A DNA stretch of 27,508 nucleotides, from contig QGVD01000051.1 in assembly GCA_003242685.1 (NCBI GenBank), positions 1-27,508 of the forward strand, written 5' to 3'. This DNA is from Pseudomonadota bacterium (GTDB taxonomy: Bacteria; Pseudomonadota; Gammaproteobacteria; Steroidobacterales; Steroidobacteraceae). Below are positions 9,801 through 17,556 of the stretch, piece after piece. Both the position numbers and the translations under genes were made by a program. The first letter of the stretch is position 1. Every line of letters begins with the position of its first letter. The notes under the pieces are model-generated. The model had not been told where the DNA came from, ran no database searches, and saw nothing but the letters and a program-made list of their open reading frames with translations.

Positions 9801-9822
9801 TCGTAGAATCAAGTTTCTACGA
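9801..9822. other. Inverted repeat between ald and ftsK
   Basis: TCGTAGAA (9801-9808), 6-nt loop, TTCTACGA (9815-9822): a perfect 8-bp inverted repeat beginning 9 bp after the ald stop and ending 27 bp before the ftsK start. It could be a weak terminator for ald (only a short A/T-rich run follows) or a protein binding site. The AT-rich composition stands out from the surroundings. Confidence 0.45.
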
Positions 9823-9849
9823 AGGAATAATCAGACGGGGCATTAAGAT

Positions 9850-12180
9850 TTGGCAGACACCACTGCGCACGCGCGCGGCGGCGCGCGCTTCACCGACGCC
9901 GTGGCCCGCGGGCTACGCGAGAGCGCGCTGATCGCGCTCGCCGTCATCGCGCTCGTGCTCTTCACCGCGCTCGCGACCTACGATCCGCGCGATCCCGGAT
10001 TCTCCTACGAGCCGGGAACCACGGTCAGCGTCGCCAACCGCATCGGTCCCGTCGGTGCGTGGATCGCCGACGTGCTCTTCTTCCTCTTCGGCCGTCCGGC
10101 ATTTCTGTTTCCGCTGATGCTCGTCGCCGCCTGCATCAGGCTGTTCCGCGGCCGGCACAAGACGGGCACGAGCTCGCGCGCCAACACCGCCGTGCGCGCG
10201 GTCGGTTTCCTGCTGGTGCTCGCCGCGAGCTGCGGGCTCGCGACGCTGCACTGGGAAGCGGCCGATCTGCGTCAGACGGCGGGCGGCGTCGTCGGCAGTC
10301 TCGTCGGCGGCGGGCTCGCTTCGGGACTCAACTTCCTCGGTGCGACGCTGCTCCTGATCGCGGCGTGGATGGCCGGACTTTCGCTTGCGTTCGGCGTGTC
10401 GTGGCTGCGGATCATGGACCGCATCGGCGAGCTCACCTGGGACGGCATCGACTGGATCCGCGCGCGTCTCGTCACCGCGCGCGACGTCGCCGAAGGGCGC
10501 GAGCGCCGCGAGAAGCGCAAGGAAGTCGTCAAGACGGAGCAGAAGAAGGCGGCTTCGCGTCAGCCGCCGCGCATCGAGGCGCCGCCGCCGGTCGTGGAGA
10601 AGAGCGCGCGCGTCGAGAAGGAGCGGCAGGTGCCGCTGTTCGAGCCCGCGCGCGCGAACGAGCTGCCGCCGCTCAGCCTCCTCGACGATCCGCCGCCGCG
10701 CGAGCCGGCGTACTCCGCCGAGGCGCTCGAGGCGCTCTCGCGTCTCGTCGAGATGAAGCTGCGCGACTTCGGCATCGAGGTCGAGGTCGTCGCCGTGCAG
10801 CCCGGTCCCGTGGTGACGCGCTTCGAGCTGCGGCCCGCGCCGGGCGTGAAGGCGAGCCAGATCACCTCGCTCGCCAAGGACCTCGCGCGCTCGCTGTCGG
10901 TGCTCAGCGTGCGCGTCGTCGAAGTGATTCCGGGCAAGAGCGTGATGGGTCTCGAGATCGCGAACGAGAAGCGCGAGATCGTCACGCTGGGCGAGATCCT
11001 GCGCTCGAAGACCTACGACGAGATGGCCTCGCCGCTCGCGCTCGCGCTCGGCAAGGACATCGCGGGACAGCCGGTCGTCGCGGATCTCGCGCGCATGCCG
11101 CACCTCCTCATCGCCGGCACGACCGGCTCGGGCAAGTCGGTCGCCATCAACGCGATGATCCTGTCGCTGCTCTACAAGAGCACGGCGCAGCACGTGCGGC
11201 TCATCATGGTCGACCCGAAGATGCTCGAGCTCTCGGTCTACGAGGGCATCCCGCATCTGCTCGCGCCCGTCGTGACGGACATGAAGCAGGCGGCGAACGC
11301 GCTGCGCTGGTGCGTGGCCGAGATGGAGCGCCGTTACCAGCTCATGGCCGCGCTCGGCGTGCGCAACATCGGCGGCTTCAACAAGAAGGTGAAGGAGGCG
11401 AACGACGCCGGCAAGCCGATCCCGGACCCGGTGCTGATGCAGCGCGCCGCGAACGATCCGACGATCGACCAGTCGCAGATCCCGAACCTCGAGCCGCTGC
11501 CGTACATCGTCGTCATCATCGACGAGCTCGCCGACCTCATGATGATCGTCGGCAAGAAGGTCGAGGAGCTCATTGCGCGCCTCGCGCAGAAGGCCCGCGC
11601 GTCCGGCATTCACCTCATTCTTGCGACGCAGAGACCCTCGGTGGACGTCATCACGGGTCTCATCAAGGCGAACATTCCCTGCCGCATCGCGTTCCAGGTC
11701 TCCGCGCGCGTCGACTCGCGCACCATCCTGGACCAGATGGGTGCCGAGACCCTGCTCGGCCACGGCGACATGCTCTACCTGCCTCCGGGCACGTCAATCC
11801 CGACGCGCGTCCACGGTGCATTCGTTTCCGACCAGGAGGTGCACCGCGTCGTCGAGGCCCTCAAATCGGCCTCGCCGCCGAACTATGTCGAGGAAGTGCT
11901 GTCTGGACCGAAGACGCCGATCCCCGGTCTGCCGGGCGAGGAGGGCGAGGGCGGTGCAGGCGGCGCCGACGATGCGGAGCAGGATCCCCTGTACGACGAG
12001 GCCGTCAGGATCGTCACGCAGGAACGCAAGCCCTCGATCTCCTACGTGCAGCGCCGGCTGAAGATCGGCTACAACCGGGCCGCGCGCCTGCTCGAAGCCA
12101 TGGAGGCTGCGGGCATCGTCGGCCCGCTGCAGCCGAATGGCTCGCGCGAGGTGCTCGCCGCGCCGCCGCCGGAGGACTGA
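9850..12180 (+). CDS. ftsK: DNA translocase FtsK
   Basis: Septum-anchored, ATP-driven DNA pump that aligns chromosome termini and activates XerCD recombination at dif. It has 776 residues, a short-linker form compared with E. coli (1329). A TTG start at 9850 gives MADTTAHARG; GACGGGG upstream is a weak ribosome binding site. Residues 20-190 contain about four membrane helices (ALIALAVIALVLFTALATY, FLFPLMLVAACIRLF, AVGFLLVLAASCGLATL, LGATLLLIAAWMAGLSLAFGV). A charged, Pro-rich linker runs to about 285. The motor has Walker A GTTGSGKS (423-430), RLIMVDPKMLELSVYEGIPHL, Walker B YIVVIIDELADLMM and RPSVDVITGLIKANIP. After an acidic Gly-rich spacer comes the C-terminal gamma winged helix (about 705-770: YDEAVRIVTQERKPSISYVQRRLKIGYNRAARLLE), which reads KOPS sites. 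lolA follows after 7 bp. Confidence 0.98.
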   Translation: MADTTAHARGGARFTDAVARGLRESALIALAVIALVLFTALATYDPRDPGFSYEPGTTVSVANRIGPVGAWIADVLFFLFGRPAFLFPLMLVAACIRLFRGRHKTGTSSRANTAVRAVGFLLVLAASCGLATLHWEAADLRQTAGGVVGSLVGGGLASGLNFLGATLLLIAAWMAGLSLAFGVSWLRIMDRIGELTWDGIDWIRARLVTARDVAEGRERREKRKEVVKTEQKKAASRQPPRIEAPPPVVEKSARVEKERQVPLFEPARANELPPLSLLDDPPPREPAYSAEALEALSRLVEMKLRDFGIEVEVVAVQPGPVVTRFELRPAPGVKASQITSLAKDLARSLSVLSVRVVEVIPGKSVMGLEIANEKREIVTLGEILRSKTYDEMASPLALALGKDIAGQPVVADLARMPHLLIAGTTGSGKSVAINAMILSLLYKSTAQHVRLIMVDPKMLELSVYEGIPHLLAPVVTDMKQAANALRWCVAEMERRYQLMAALGVRNIGGFNKKVKEANDAGKPIPDPVLMQRAANDPTIDQSQIPNLEPLPYIVVIIDELADLMMIVGKKVEELIARLAQKARASGIHLILATQRPSVDVITGLIKANIPCRIAFQVSARVDSRTILDQMGAETLLGHGDMLYLPPGTSIPTRVHGAFVSDQEVHRVVEALKSASPPNYVEEVLSGPKTPIPGLPGEEGEGGAGGADDAEQDPLYDEAVRIVTQERKPSISYVQRRLKIGYNRAARLLEAMEAAGIVGPLQPNGSREVLAAPPPED

Positions 12181-12187
12181 TCGAGAG

Positions 12188-12829
12188 ATGCCGCGTTTCA
12201 TTCCGTTCCTCGCCGTAGCCCTTGCCGGACTCACGCATGCCGTGCAGGCGGACGACGGCACGACGCTGCTCGACCGCTATCTCGACGGCCTGAAGACCCT
12301 GCGCGCCGGGTTCACGCAGACGCTGGTCGACGCGCACGGCAGGCAGATCGACCGCAGCACGGGGACCCTGGTCGTTTCGCGGCCGGGCAGGTTCCGCTGG
12401 GAGATCGAGCCCGAGGACGGCAGCTCGAGCGGTCAGCTCCTCGTGGCGGACGGAAAGAACGTGTGGTTCTTCGACCGCGACCTCGAGCAGGTCACGGTGA
12501 AGCCCATCGATGCGGCCCTTACGGCGACGCCGGCCATGCTGCTTTCCGGCGCCGCGGACGTGCGCAAGGCCTTCCGCGTTGAACCCGCCGGCCGGCGCGA
12601 CGGTCTGGAATGGGTGCTCGTCGAGCCCCGCCGCCCCGACGCGGATTTCCGCTCGGCGCTGCTGGGCTTCTCTGGAGGCCAGCTCAAGCGCATGATTCTG
12701 GAAGACAAACTCGGGCAAACGGCAACGGTCGAGTTCGAGCGGGCCCGGCGCAACGCGCCGGTCGAGGACAGGGAGGTCACGTTCACGCCCCCGGAGGGTG
12801 CCGACGTGATCGGAACTCCGCGAGAGTGA
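12188..12829 (+). CDS. lolA: Outer-membrane lipoprotein carrier LolA
   Basis: Periplasmic chaperone that accepts lipoproteins from LolCDE and passes them to LolB. The 213-residue product begins at ATG 12188, 7 bp after the ftsK stop. It has a signal peptide of about 21 residues (cleavage after THAVQA). The mature part shows LDGLKTLRAGFTQTLVDAHGR, TGTLVVSRPGRFRWEIE, LLVADGKNVWFFDRDLEQVTV, ATPAMLLSG and LKRMILEDKLGQTATVEFERARRNAPVEDREVTFTPPEGADVIG, all characteristic of LolA. The ftsK-lolA-rarA order is the standard gammaproteobacterial one. Its TGA overlaps a potential GTG start of the next gene. Confidence 0.95.
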   Translation: MPRFIPFLAVALAGLTHAVQADDGTTLLDRYLDGLKTLRAGFTQTLVDAHGRQIDRSTGTLVVSRPGRFRWEIEPEDGSSSGQLLVADGKNVWFFDRDLEQVTVKPIDAALTATPAMLLSGAADVRKAFRVEPAGRRDGLEWVLVEPRRPDADFRSALLGFSGGQLKRMILEDKLGQTATVEFERARRNAPVEDREVTFTPPEGADVIGTPRE

Positions 12830-12831
12830 AC

Positions 12832-13218
12832 ATGCGGCAGAAGCTCAGACTCGCTCCATTGTGGTGGGCCGGAGGCTGGCTGCTGATGGGGCTCATCGTG
12901 CTCGGCAGCCTGCAGCCGCCGACCCTGCTGCCCGAGATGCTCCCGAAGGACAAGATCATGCACTTCGGTGCGTACGGCCTCGCGGCCTTCTGGTTCTCCG
13001 GCATGACCGAGCGCAGCCGCTATCCGGTCGTCGCGATCACGCTGCTCGCGGTCGGTGCGCTCCTCGAGCTCGCGCAGCAGGCGATGGGCATCGGCCGCGA
13101 GGCCGACTGGCTCGACATCGTCGCGAATCTCCTCGGTATCGCAACCGCTCTGGCTCTCGCCTACGCGGGGCTCGGCTCCTGGATGCTGCGAGTCGAGCGC
13201 TGGCTCGGACTCTCGTGA
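12832..13218 (+). CDS. VanZ-like family membrane protein
   Basis: A 128-residue integral membrane protein with the VanZ-like pattern. There is an N-terminal helix (WWAGGWLLMGLIVLGSL), then the conserved LPKDKIMHFGAYGLAAFWFSGM, a third helix VVAITLLAVGALLELAQQ, and the signature READWLDIVANLLGIATALALAYA. VanZ itself confers low-level teicoplanin resistance, but most chromosomal homologues have no assigned function. Start ATG 12832 has GAGAG 5 nt upstream. An in-frame GTG at 12826 would overlap the lolA stop as GTGA and is an alternative. It is inserted between lolA and rarA, which are adjacent in E. coli, and is probably part of the ftsK-lolA-rarA transcript. Confidence 0.85.
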   Translation: MRQKLRLAPLWWAGGWLLMGLIVLGSLQPPTLLPEMLPKDKIMHFGAYGLAAFWFSGMTERSRYPVVAITLLAVGALLELAQQAMGIGREADWLDIVANLLGIATALALAYAGLGSWMLRVERWLGLS

Positions 13219-13243
13219 GCGGCGGCGCGGGTGGCTGAACCGC

Positions 13244-14569
13244 ATGGCCGCGCCGGCATCCCGATCGAGTGAAACGCTGCGGCCGCTGGCCGACCGCATG
13301 CGTCCCCGCAATCTCGACGAGTTCGTCGGCCAGAAGCATCTGCTCGGTCCCGGCAAGCCGCTGCGCCGCGCGATCGAAGGCGGTCAGCTCCACTCGATGA
13401 TCTTCTGGGGGCCGCCCGGCACCGGAAAGACGACCCTCGCACGCATGGTCGCGCGGCGCGCGGATGCGGAGTTCATCGCGCTGTCTGCCGTCATGGCGGG
13501 CGTGAAGGACATCCGCGAAGCGGTGGAGAAAGCGCGCGAAGCACGCGAGAAGCATGGCCGGCCCACGGTGCTGTTCCTCGACGAGGTGCACCGTTTCAAC
13601 AAGGCACAGCAGGACACCTTCCTGCCGTTCATCGAGGACGGCACGCTGACGTTCATCGGTGCGACCACCGAGAATCCTTCGTTCGAAGTCGTGAGCGCGC
13701 TGCTCTCCCGCGCGCGCGTGTACGTGCTGCGCCCGCTCGGCGAGGAGGATCTCGTCGCGCTGCTTCGCGCCGCGCTGACCGACACCGAGCGCGGCCTCGG
13801 CGCGGAAGACATCGTCGCGGAGCCGCAGGCGCTCGAGCTCATCGCGCGCGCAGCGGACGGCGATGCGCGCCGCGCGCTCAACATGCTCGAGCTCGCCGCG
13901 AGCCTGGTCGAAGATCCCGAGCCGCGCACCCTGACGCTCGCCATCGCACAGGAAGTCGCCACGGGCGGCCGGCGGCGCTTCGACAAGCAGGGCGAGCATT
14001 TCTACGACCAGATCTCCGCGCTCCACAAGGCCGTGCGTGGCACCGATCCGGACGCCGCGCTCTACTGGCTGTGCCGCATGCTCGACGGCGGCTGCGATCC
14101 ACTCTACATCGCGCGCCGGGCCGTGCGCATGGCCATCGAGGACATCGGGCTCGCCGATCCACGCGCCTTCGCCATCGCGCTCGATGCCTGGGACGCCTAC
14201 GACCGCCTGGGCAGTCCCGAAGGCGAGCTCGCGATCGCCAACGCCATCGTCTACCTGGCCGTCGCGCCCAAGAGCAACGCCGTCTACGTCGCCATGGGCG
14301 AGGCGATGGCCGACGTCGAGCGTTTCGGCACGCTCGAGGTGCCGCTGCGCTTCAGGAACGCTCCCACCCGGCTCATGAAGGAGCTGGGCTACGGGCGCGG
14401 CTACCGCTACGCGCACGACGAGCCCGACGCCTACGTTCCGGGAGAGCGCTACCTGCCCGACGAGATGCCGGACCGGCAGTACTACCGGCCCGTCCCGCGG
14501 GGCCTCGAGGCCAGGATCGCCGAGGCGCTGGCGCGCCTGAGGTCGAAATCCGGGGGCAAGGACGGGTAA
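13244..14569 (+). CDS. rarA: Replication-associated recombination protein A (RarA/MgsA AAA+ ATPase)
   Basis: AAA+ ATPase of the clamp-loader/RuvB-like class that acts at stalled replication forks and binds SSB. It has 441 residues, the usual family length, starting at ATG 13244 (MAAPASRSSETLRPLADRMRP). The upstream continuation of the open frame overlaps the VanZ gene and is not family-like. Conserved elements: RPRNLDEFVGQKHLLG, Walker A GPPGTGKT (56-63), Walker B VLFLDEVHRFNKAQQD (D113, E114), sensor 1 FIGATTENPSFEV, arginine finger region ALLSRARVY, sensor 2 GDARRALNMLELA, and the tetramerisation domain with KQGEHFYDQISALHKAVRGTDPDAALYW and SNAVYVAMGEA. The stop codon lies in the loop of a predicted hairpin ahead of serS. 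Confidence 0.96.
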   Translation: MAAPASRSSETLRPLADRMRPRNLDEFVGQKHLLGPGKPLRRAIEGGQLHSMIFWGPPGTGKTTLARMVARRADAEFIALSAVMAGVKDIREAVEKAREAREKHGRPTVLFLDEVHRFNKAQQDTFLPFIEDGTLTFIGATTENPSFEVVSALLSRARVYVLRPLGEEDLVALLRAALTDTERGLGAEDIVAEPQALELIARAADGDARRALNMLELAASLVEDPEPRTLTLAIAQEVATGGRRRFDKQGEHFYDQISALHKAVRGTDPDAALYWLCRMLDGGCDPLYIARRAVRMAIEDIGLADPRAFAIALDAWDAYDRLGSPEGELAIANAIVYLAVAPKSNAVYVAMGEAMADVERFGTLEVPLRFRNAPTRLMKELGYGRGYRYAHDEPDAYVPGERYLPDEMPDRQYYRPVPRGLEARIAEALARLRSKSGGKDG

Positions 14570-14583
14570 AGTGGCGGCCCCCG
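14551..14583. other. Inverted repeat spanning the rarA stop codon
   Basis: CGGGGGC (14551-14557) and GCCCCCG (14577-14583) are perfectly complementary over 7 bp and enclose the rarA TAA (14567-14569) in a 19-nt loop. A weak attenuation or mRNA-processing role between rarA and serS is possible. No T-tract follows. Confidence 0.35.
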
Positions 14584-14607
14584 AAACTCTCTAGTCACCG
14601 TAGTTCC

Positions 14608-15894
14608 GTGATCGATCCGAAGCTCCTGCGCTCCGACCCCGAAGGGGTCGCCCGTAATCTCGCCCGTCGCGGTTTCACGCTCGACGTCGAGGCGCTGCGC
14701 GCCCTCGAGGAGAAGCGCAAGCACTGGCAGGTCGAGACCGACCGCCTGCGCGCCGAGCGCAACGCGAACGCCAAGGCCGTCGGCATGGCGAAGGGGAAAG
14801 GCGAGGACGTCGCGCCGCTCATCGCCCGCGGCGAGCAGCTCACGAAGGAGCTCGAACAGGCCGACGCGGCACTGAACGCCGTGCAGCGCGAGCTGGAAGA
14901 GTGGCAGCTCACGTTGCCCAACCTGCTGCACGAGAGCGTGCCCGACGGCAGAGACGAGAGCGCCAACGTCGAGGTGCGCCGCTGGGGCGAGCCGCGGAAG
15001 TTCGACTTCGAGCCGAAGGATCACGTGGAGATCGGCGAGCGCCTGGCCGGCCTCGACTTCGAGGCGGCAGCGCGCATTTCAGGCGCACGCTTTGCGGTGA
15101 TGCGCAATGGCGTGGCGCGCCTCCATCGCGCGCTCGCACAGTTCATGCTGGATCTCCACACCCGCGAGCACGGCTACACCGAGGTCTACACGCCGTACCT
15201 CGTGCAGCGTCACGCGCTCGTCGGCACGGGACAGTTGCCGAAGTTCGAGCAGGACCTGTTCGCCGTGAAGGGCGAGCAGGATTTCTTCCTCATCCCCACC
15301 GCGGAAGTGTCTCTGACGAACCTCGTGCGCGAGCAGATCGTGCCTGCCGAGGCGCTCCCCATGCGACTCACCGCGCACACGCCGTGCTTCCGTTCCGAGG
15401 CCGGCTCGCACGGCAAGGACACGCGGGGCATGATCCGCCAGCACCAGTTCGACAAGGTGGAGCTGGTGCACATCGTGCGGCCTCAGGATTCCTACCAGGC
15501 GCTCGAGGAGCTGACCTCGCACGCGGAAGAAGTGCTCAAGCGCCTGGGGCTTCCGTATCGCGTCGTGGCGCTCTGCAGCGGCGACATCGGATTCGGCAGC
15601 AGCAAGACGTACGACCTCGAAGTGTGGCTGCCGGCACAGCAGCGCTATCGCGAGATCTCCTCCTGCAGCAACTGCGAGGCCTTCCAGGCGCGGCGCATGC
15701 AGGCGCGCTGGCGCAATCCGGAGACCGGCAAGCCGGAGCCGGTGCACACGCTGAACGGTTCCGGCGTCGCGGTCGGCCGTGCGCTCGTCGCGGTGCTCGA
15801 GAACTACCAGAACGCCGACGGCTCCGTGACCGTGCCCGAGGTGCTGCGCCCGTACATGGGCGGCCTCGAGCGCATCGAGCCGGTGAAGAAGTAG
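14608..15894 (+). CDS. serS: Seryl-tRNA synthetase
   Basis: Class II aminoacyl-tRNA synthetase charging tRNA-Ser (and tRNA-Sec where present). The 428-residue product starts at GTG 14608 (MIDPKLLRSDPEGVARNLARRG); the open frame upstream overlaps rarA and is not family-like. No clear Shine-Dalgarno sequence precedes it. The N-terminal coiled-coil arm that holds the long variable arm of tRNA-Ser spans about 30-100. The catalytic core has TGQLPKFEQDLFAV, TAEVSLTNLVRE, motif 2 FRSEAGSHGKDTRGMIRQHQF (from F261, R262), and FGSSKTYDLEVWLPAQ with EISSCSNCEAFQARRM. Motif 3 is LNGSGVAVGRALVAVLEN (from L382). It is immediately followed by its cognate tRNA-Ser gene. Confidence 0.98.
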   Translation: MIDPKLLRSDPEGVARNLARRGFTLDVEALRALEEKRKHWQVETDRLRAERNANAKAVGMAKGKGEDVAPLIARGEQLTKELEQADAALNAVQRELEEWQLTLPNLLHESVPDGRDESANVEVRRWGEPRKFDFEPKDHVEIGERLAGLDFEAAARISGARFAVMRNGVARLHRALAQFMLDLHTREHGYTEVYTPYLVQRHALVGTGQLPKFEQDLFAVKGEQDFFLIPTAEVSLTNLVREQIVPAEALPMRLTAHTPCFRSEAGSHGKDTRGMIRQHQFDKVELVHIVRPQDSYQALEELTSHAEEVLKRLGLPYRVVALCSGDIGFGSSKTYDLEVWLPAQQRYREISSCSNCEAFQARRMQARWRNPETGKPEPVHTLNGSGVAVGRALVAVLENYQNADGSVTVPEVLRPYMGGLERIEPVKK

Positions 15895-15939
15895 CCGTCG
15901 ATCGGACGGCCGGCCTGGTGTCTGCCGCGGGCCGACCGT

Positions 15940-15968
15940 TTGCCGCAGGGAAGGGGGCGCGCGACAAT
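15940..15968 (+). promoter_or_regulatory. Predicted tRNA-Ser promoter
   Basis: TTGCCG (15940-15945), 17-nt spacer, GACAAT (15963-15968), with a GC-rich stretch just downstream (around 15970-15980), as is common at stringently controlled stable-RNA promoters. The predicted start near 15975 would give a 5' leader of about 16 nt to be trimmed by RNase P. Confidence 0.45.
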
Positions 15969-15990
15969 CGTGCGTCCGCGATCAGGCACC

Positions 15991-16081
<91 letters not shown>

Positions 16082-16160
16082 GTGTGCCGAGCGAACCTAG
16101 AATAAGAAATCATCCCTTTTCGTCCTTTTCCTTCCGCTCCGTGGTGCGCCGGCCAGGCGC

Positions 16161-16187
16161 GTCGGCGAAGCGGAACTTCCGACTTTT
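16161..16187 (+). terminator. Probable Rho-independent terminator after tRNA-Ser
   Basis: GTCGG (16161-16165) pairs with CCGAC (16179-16183). Inside it, a 2-nt bulge and AAG/CTT pairing extend the stem around loop CGGAA. TTTT (16184-16187) follows at once. It lies 81 nt downstream of the tRNA 3' end and probably closes the serS/tRNA transcript. The stem is short, so confidence is moderate. Confidence 0.5.
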
Positions 16188-16376
16188 CTGACCGGCGGAA
16201 GCAGCGCGCGAGCGGCGTTGCTCGCGTCGCCCGGGCAGTGCCTCCAGCCGCTGGACGGTGCGCGCAAGAGGACGCGGCGCACGGCCGGGCGGGTCGACGT
16301 GAGCGTAGCCGAGGACGCGCGCTCGAGCCGCAGGTCGAAACCCGATTCCGGAAAACTGACAAGGAGGTGAGAACGC
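16188..16376 (+). other. Structured non-coding stretch upstream of small ORF
   Basis: No protein gene is recognised here. There are two clear hairpins: CGCGAGC/GCTCGCG (16207-16213 with 16220-16226) and GTGCGC/GCGCAC (16258-16263 with 16277-16282). The stretch ends in a near-perfect Shine-Dalgarno AAGGAGGTGA (16361-16370). It could be a leader or a small RNA, but no known RNA family is recognised (no SRP RNA, RNase P or tmRNA signatures seen). No convincing promoter was found inside it. Confidence 0.35.
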
Positions 16377-16487
16377 TTGCGTAAGAAATGGGCTGGCTGG
16401 GCGCGGCGGTTTCGCCGCAAGGAGGCACCCCGCATTTTCGAGAGGGTGCGCAGGAGCCGCTCGCGAGTGAAAGTGGCGAACGGCTGA
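16377..16487 (+). CDS. Candidate 36-residue arginine-rich small protein
   Basis: A TTG-initiated frame of 36 codons placed 6 nt after AAGGAGGTGA (16361-16370), which is almost fully complementary to the 16S rRNA 3' end. An in-frame stop (16368-16370) excludes any earlier start. The peptide begins MRKKWAGWARRFRRK and ends RSRVKVANG. It has 11 Arg, 4 Lys and only 2 Glu, with two Trp near the N-terminus, so it is strongly cationic and possibly RNA- or membrane-binding. A 6-bp hairpin (GCGGCG/CGCCGC, 16403-16418) lies inside the frame. A second one (GAACGG/CCGTTC, 16478-16495) overlaps the stop codon, with no T-tract. I do not recognise the peptide. It may be a leader peptide, a true small protein or chance; the ribosome binding site is the main argument. 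Confidence 0.35.
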   Translation: MRKKWAGWARRFRRKEAPRIFERVRRSRSRVKVANG

Positions 16488-16568
16488 GACCGTTCTCGCG
16501 GTTGCCGTCGCCACCCTCGCGACGGCCCGCGCGGGCGCCGGTGACGGATTCACGCCGGCGCGCCCAGC

Positions 16569-16582
16569 TATTCATATGAATA
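16569..16582. promoter_or_regulatory. TetR-type operator 1 (upstream of tetR)
   Basis: TATTCATATGAATA is a perfect 14-bp palindrome with the same half-sites (TATTCA-NN-TGAATA) as operator 2 before the TonB receptor gene. It lies about 220 bp upstream of the tetR start, where it could mediate autoregulation. A poor -35-like GTGACG sits at 16541-16546, a spacing to the operator similar to that at operator 2. The long leader between it and tetR (16583-16799) carries no recognisable gene. Confidence 0.6.
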
Positions 16583-16799
16583 ATCGACTGGAAACGGGAT
16601 ATGTCGAAAGGTTGTCCGAGAGCGACGGCTGCGCGGCAGAGTGCTTCGCACTGCGCAATCCGAGTCCCGGTCCGCCGCTTGAGACACCGTGTTCGCTGAC
16701 CGAGAATGCTTCAGCTCCGCTGCTCACGATGTGCGGCGCGACGGAGCACGCTGCCGATTGCGTTCCCGCGAGCCGGTAGCGGCGAATCAGGAGATGCAA

Positions 16800-17486
16800 T
16801 TGAAGAAGATGCGGTCAGCAGCGGGCAGGAAGGTCAGCCCGGCAGCCGAGGCGCCGGCCGACCGCGCGAATCCAATGACGGTCGAAGAGAAGCTGCTCGC
16901 GGCCGCGGAAGCACTCATCATCGAACAGGGCTTTCACCGGCTCCGTACGCGAGCGATCGCCGCGCGGGCCGGCGTCAACCTGGGGATGATCCGCTACTGC
17001 TTCGGCGGTATCGACGGGCTGCTGCGGAAGCTGCTGCTCCTCGACTCGGACGCCTACATCCGCCGTCAGCTGGCACTGACCGAAACCCTGGGCAGACGGC
17101 CGTCGCTCGAGGATATTCTGCTCGCGCTCCTCGCGCCGCTCGACACGCCGGCCGCGTTCACTCCGAACGCAAGAGCTTCGACCGTTCTCCACGAAGTGAT
17201 GCCGTGCGCGAACGCTTCGATCACGAAGGCGGCGGAGGAGCGGCTGCACAAGAGCTTCATTCCGCTGGTCGACAGGCTGGTCGAAGCCTGTCCGCACCTG
17301 ACGCGCGAAGCCATCTGCTGGAGGCTGTGCTGCGTGCTGGGAGGTGCGAACAGCCTCTATCCGAGAGCCCCAGGAGCGCAGCTGTTTCTCTCTCTGGTCG
17401 GCCACTATCCGCCGGAAGGACCGGGACGGCTGGACGAGCTCATCGCGACCGCGGCGGGCGCGCTCAGTTATCGTCCGGCGCGTTGA
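16800..17486 (+). CDS. TetR/AcrR-family transcriptional regulator
   Basis: Probable repressor of the adjacent uptake module. It has 228 residues from TTG 16800, chosen because AGGAG (16789-16793) sits 6 nt upstream; ATG 16794 (too close to that site) and ATG 16809 are alternatives. A basic N-terminal tail precedes the TetR DNA-binding domain: VEEKLLAAAEALIIEQGFHRLRTRAIAARAGVNLGMIRYCFGGIDGLLRKLL, with the helix-turn-helix in the AIAARAGVNLGMIRYCFG part. The rest is a helical ligand/dimerisation region with several Cys, divergent as usual for the family, including SFIPLVDRLVEACPHLTREAICWRL. Two matching palindromes flank the gene, supporting control of both itself and the downstream receptor operon. 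The inducer cannot be inferred. Confidence 0.88.
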   Translation: MKKMRSAAGRKVSPAAEAPADRANPMTVEEKLLAAAEALIIEQGFHRLRTRAIAARAGVNLGMIRYCFGGIDGLLRKLLLLDSDAYIRRQLALTETLGRRPSLEDILLALLAPLDTPAAFTPNARASTVLHEVMPCANASITKAAEERLHKSFIPLVDRLVEACPHLTREAICWRLCCVLGGANSLYPRAPGAQLFLSLVGHYPPEGPGRLDELIATAAGALSYRPAR

Positions 17487-17526
17487 AACACGTCATCCGT
17501 CGCGTTCCCGCATCATACATCGTTGC

Positions 17527-17556
17527 TTGACAGCAGCGATTCGAGCGCCTCACTAT
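17527..17556 (+). promoter_or_regulatory. Predicted promoter of TonB receptor operon
   Basis: A consensus -35 TTGACA (17527-17532), 18-nt spacer and weak -10 CACTAT (17551-17556). The -10 is overlapped by operator 2, the usual geometry for repression by a TetR protein. The leader to the receptor ATG is about 140 nt. Confidence 0.5.

Noticed and set aside
16472..16488. AGTGGCGAACGG-TGAG resembles a conserved stretch of 16S rRNA near position 100
   Set aside because: No other 16S sequence surrounds it; a short coincidental match.
16388..16579. A 63-codon frame starting ATG 16388 near the strong ribosome binding site
   Set aside because: The ATG is about 18 nt from the Shine-Dalgarno, too far. 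The TTG at 16377 is at the right distance in another frame.
16576..16779. A 67-codon frame starting inside operator 1
   Set aside because: No ribosome binding site, no recognisable domain, and the ATG is part of the palindrome; better explained as tetR leader sequence.
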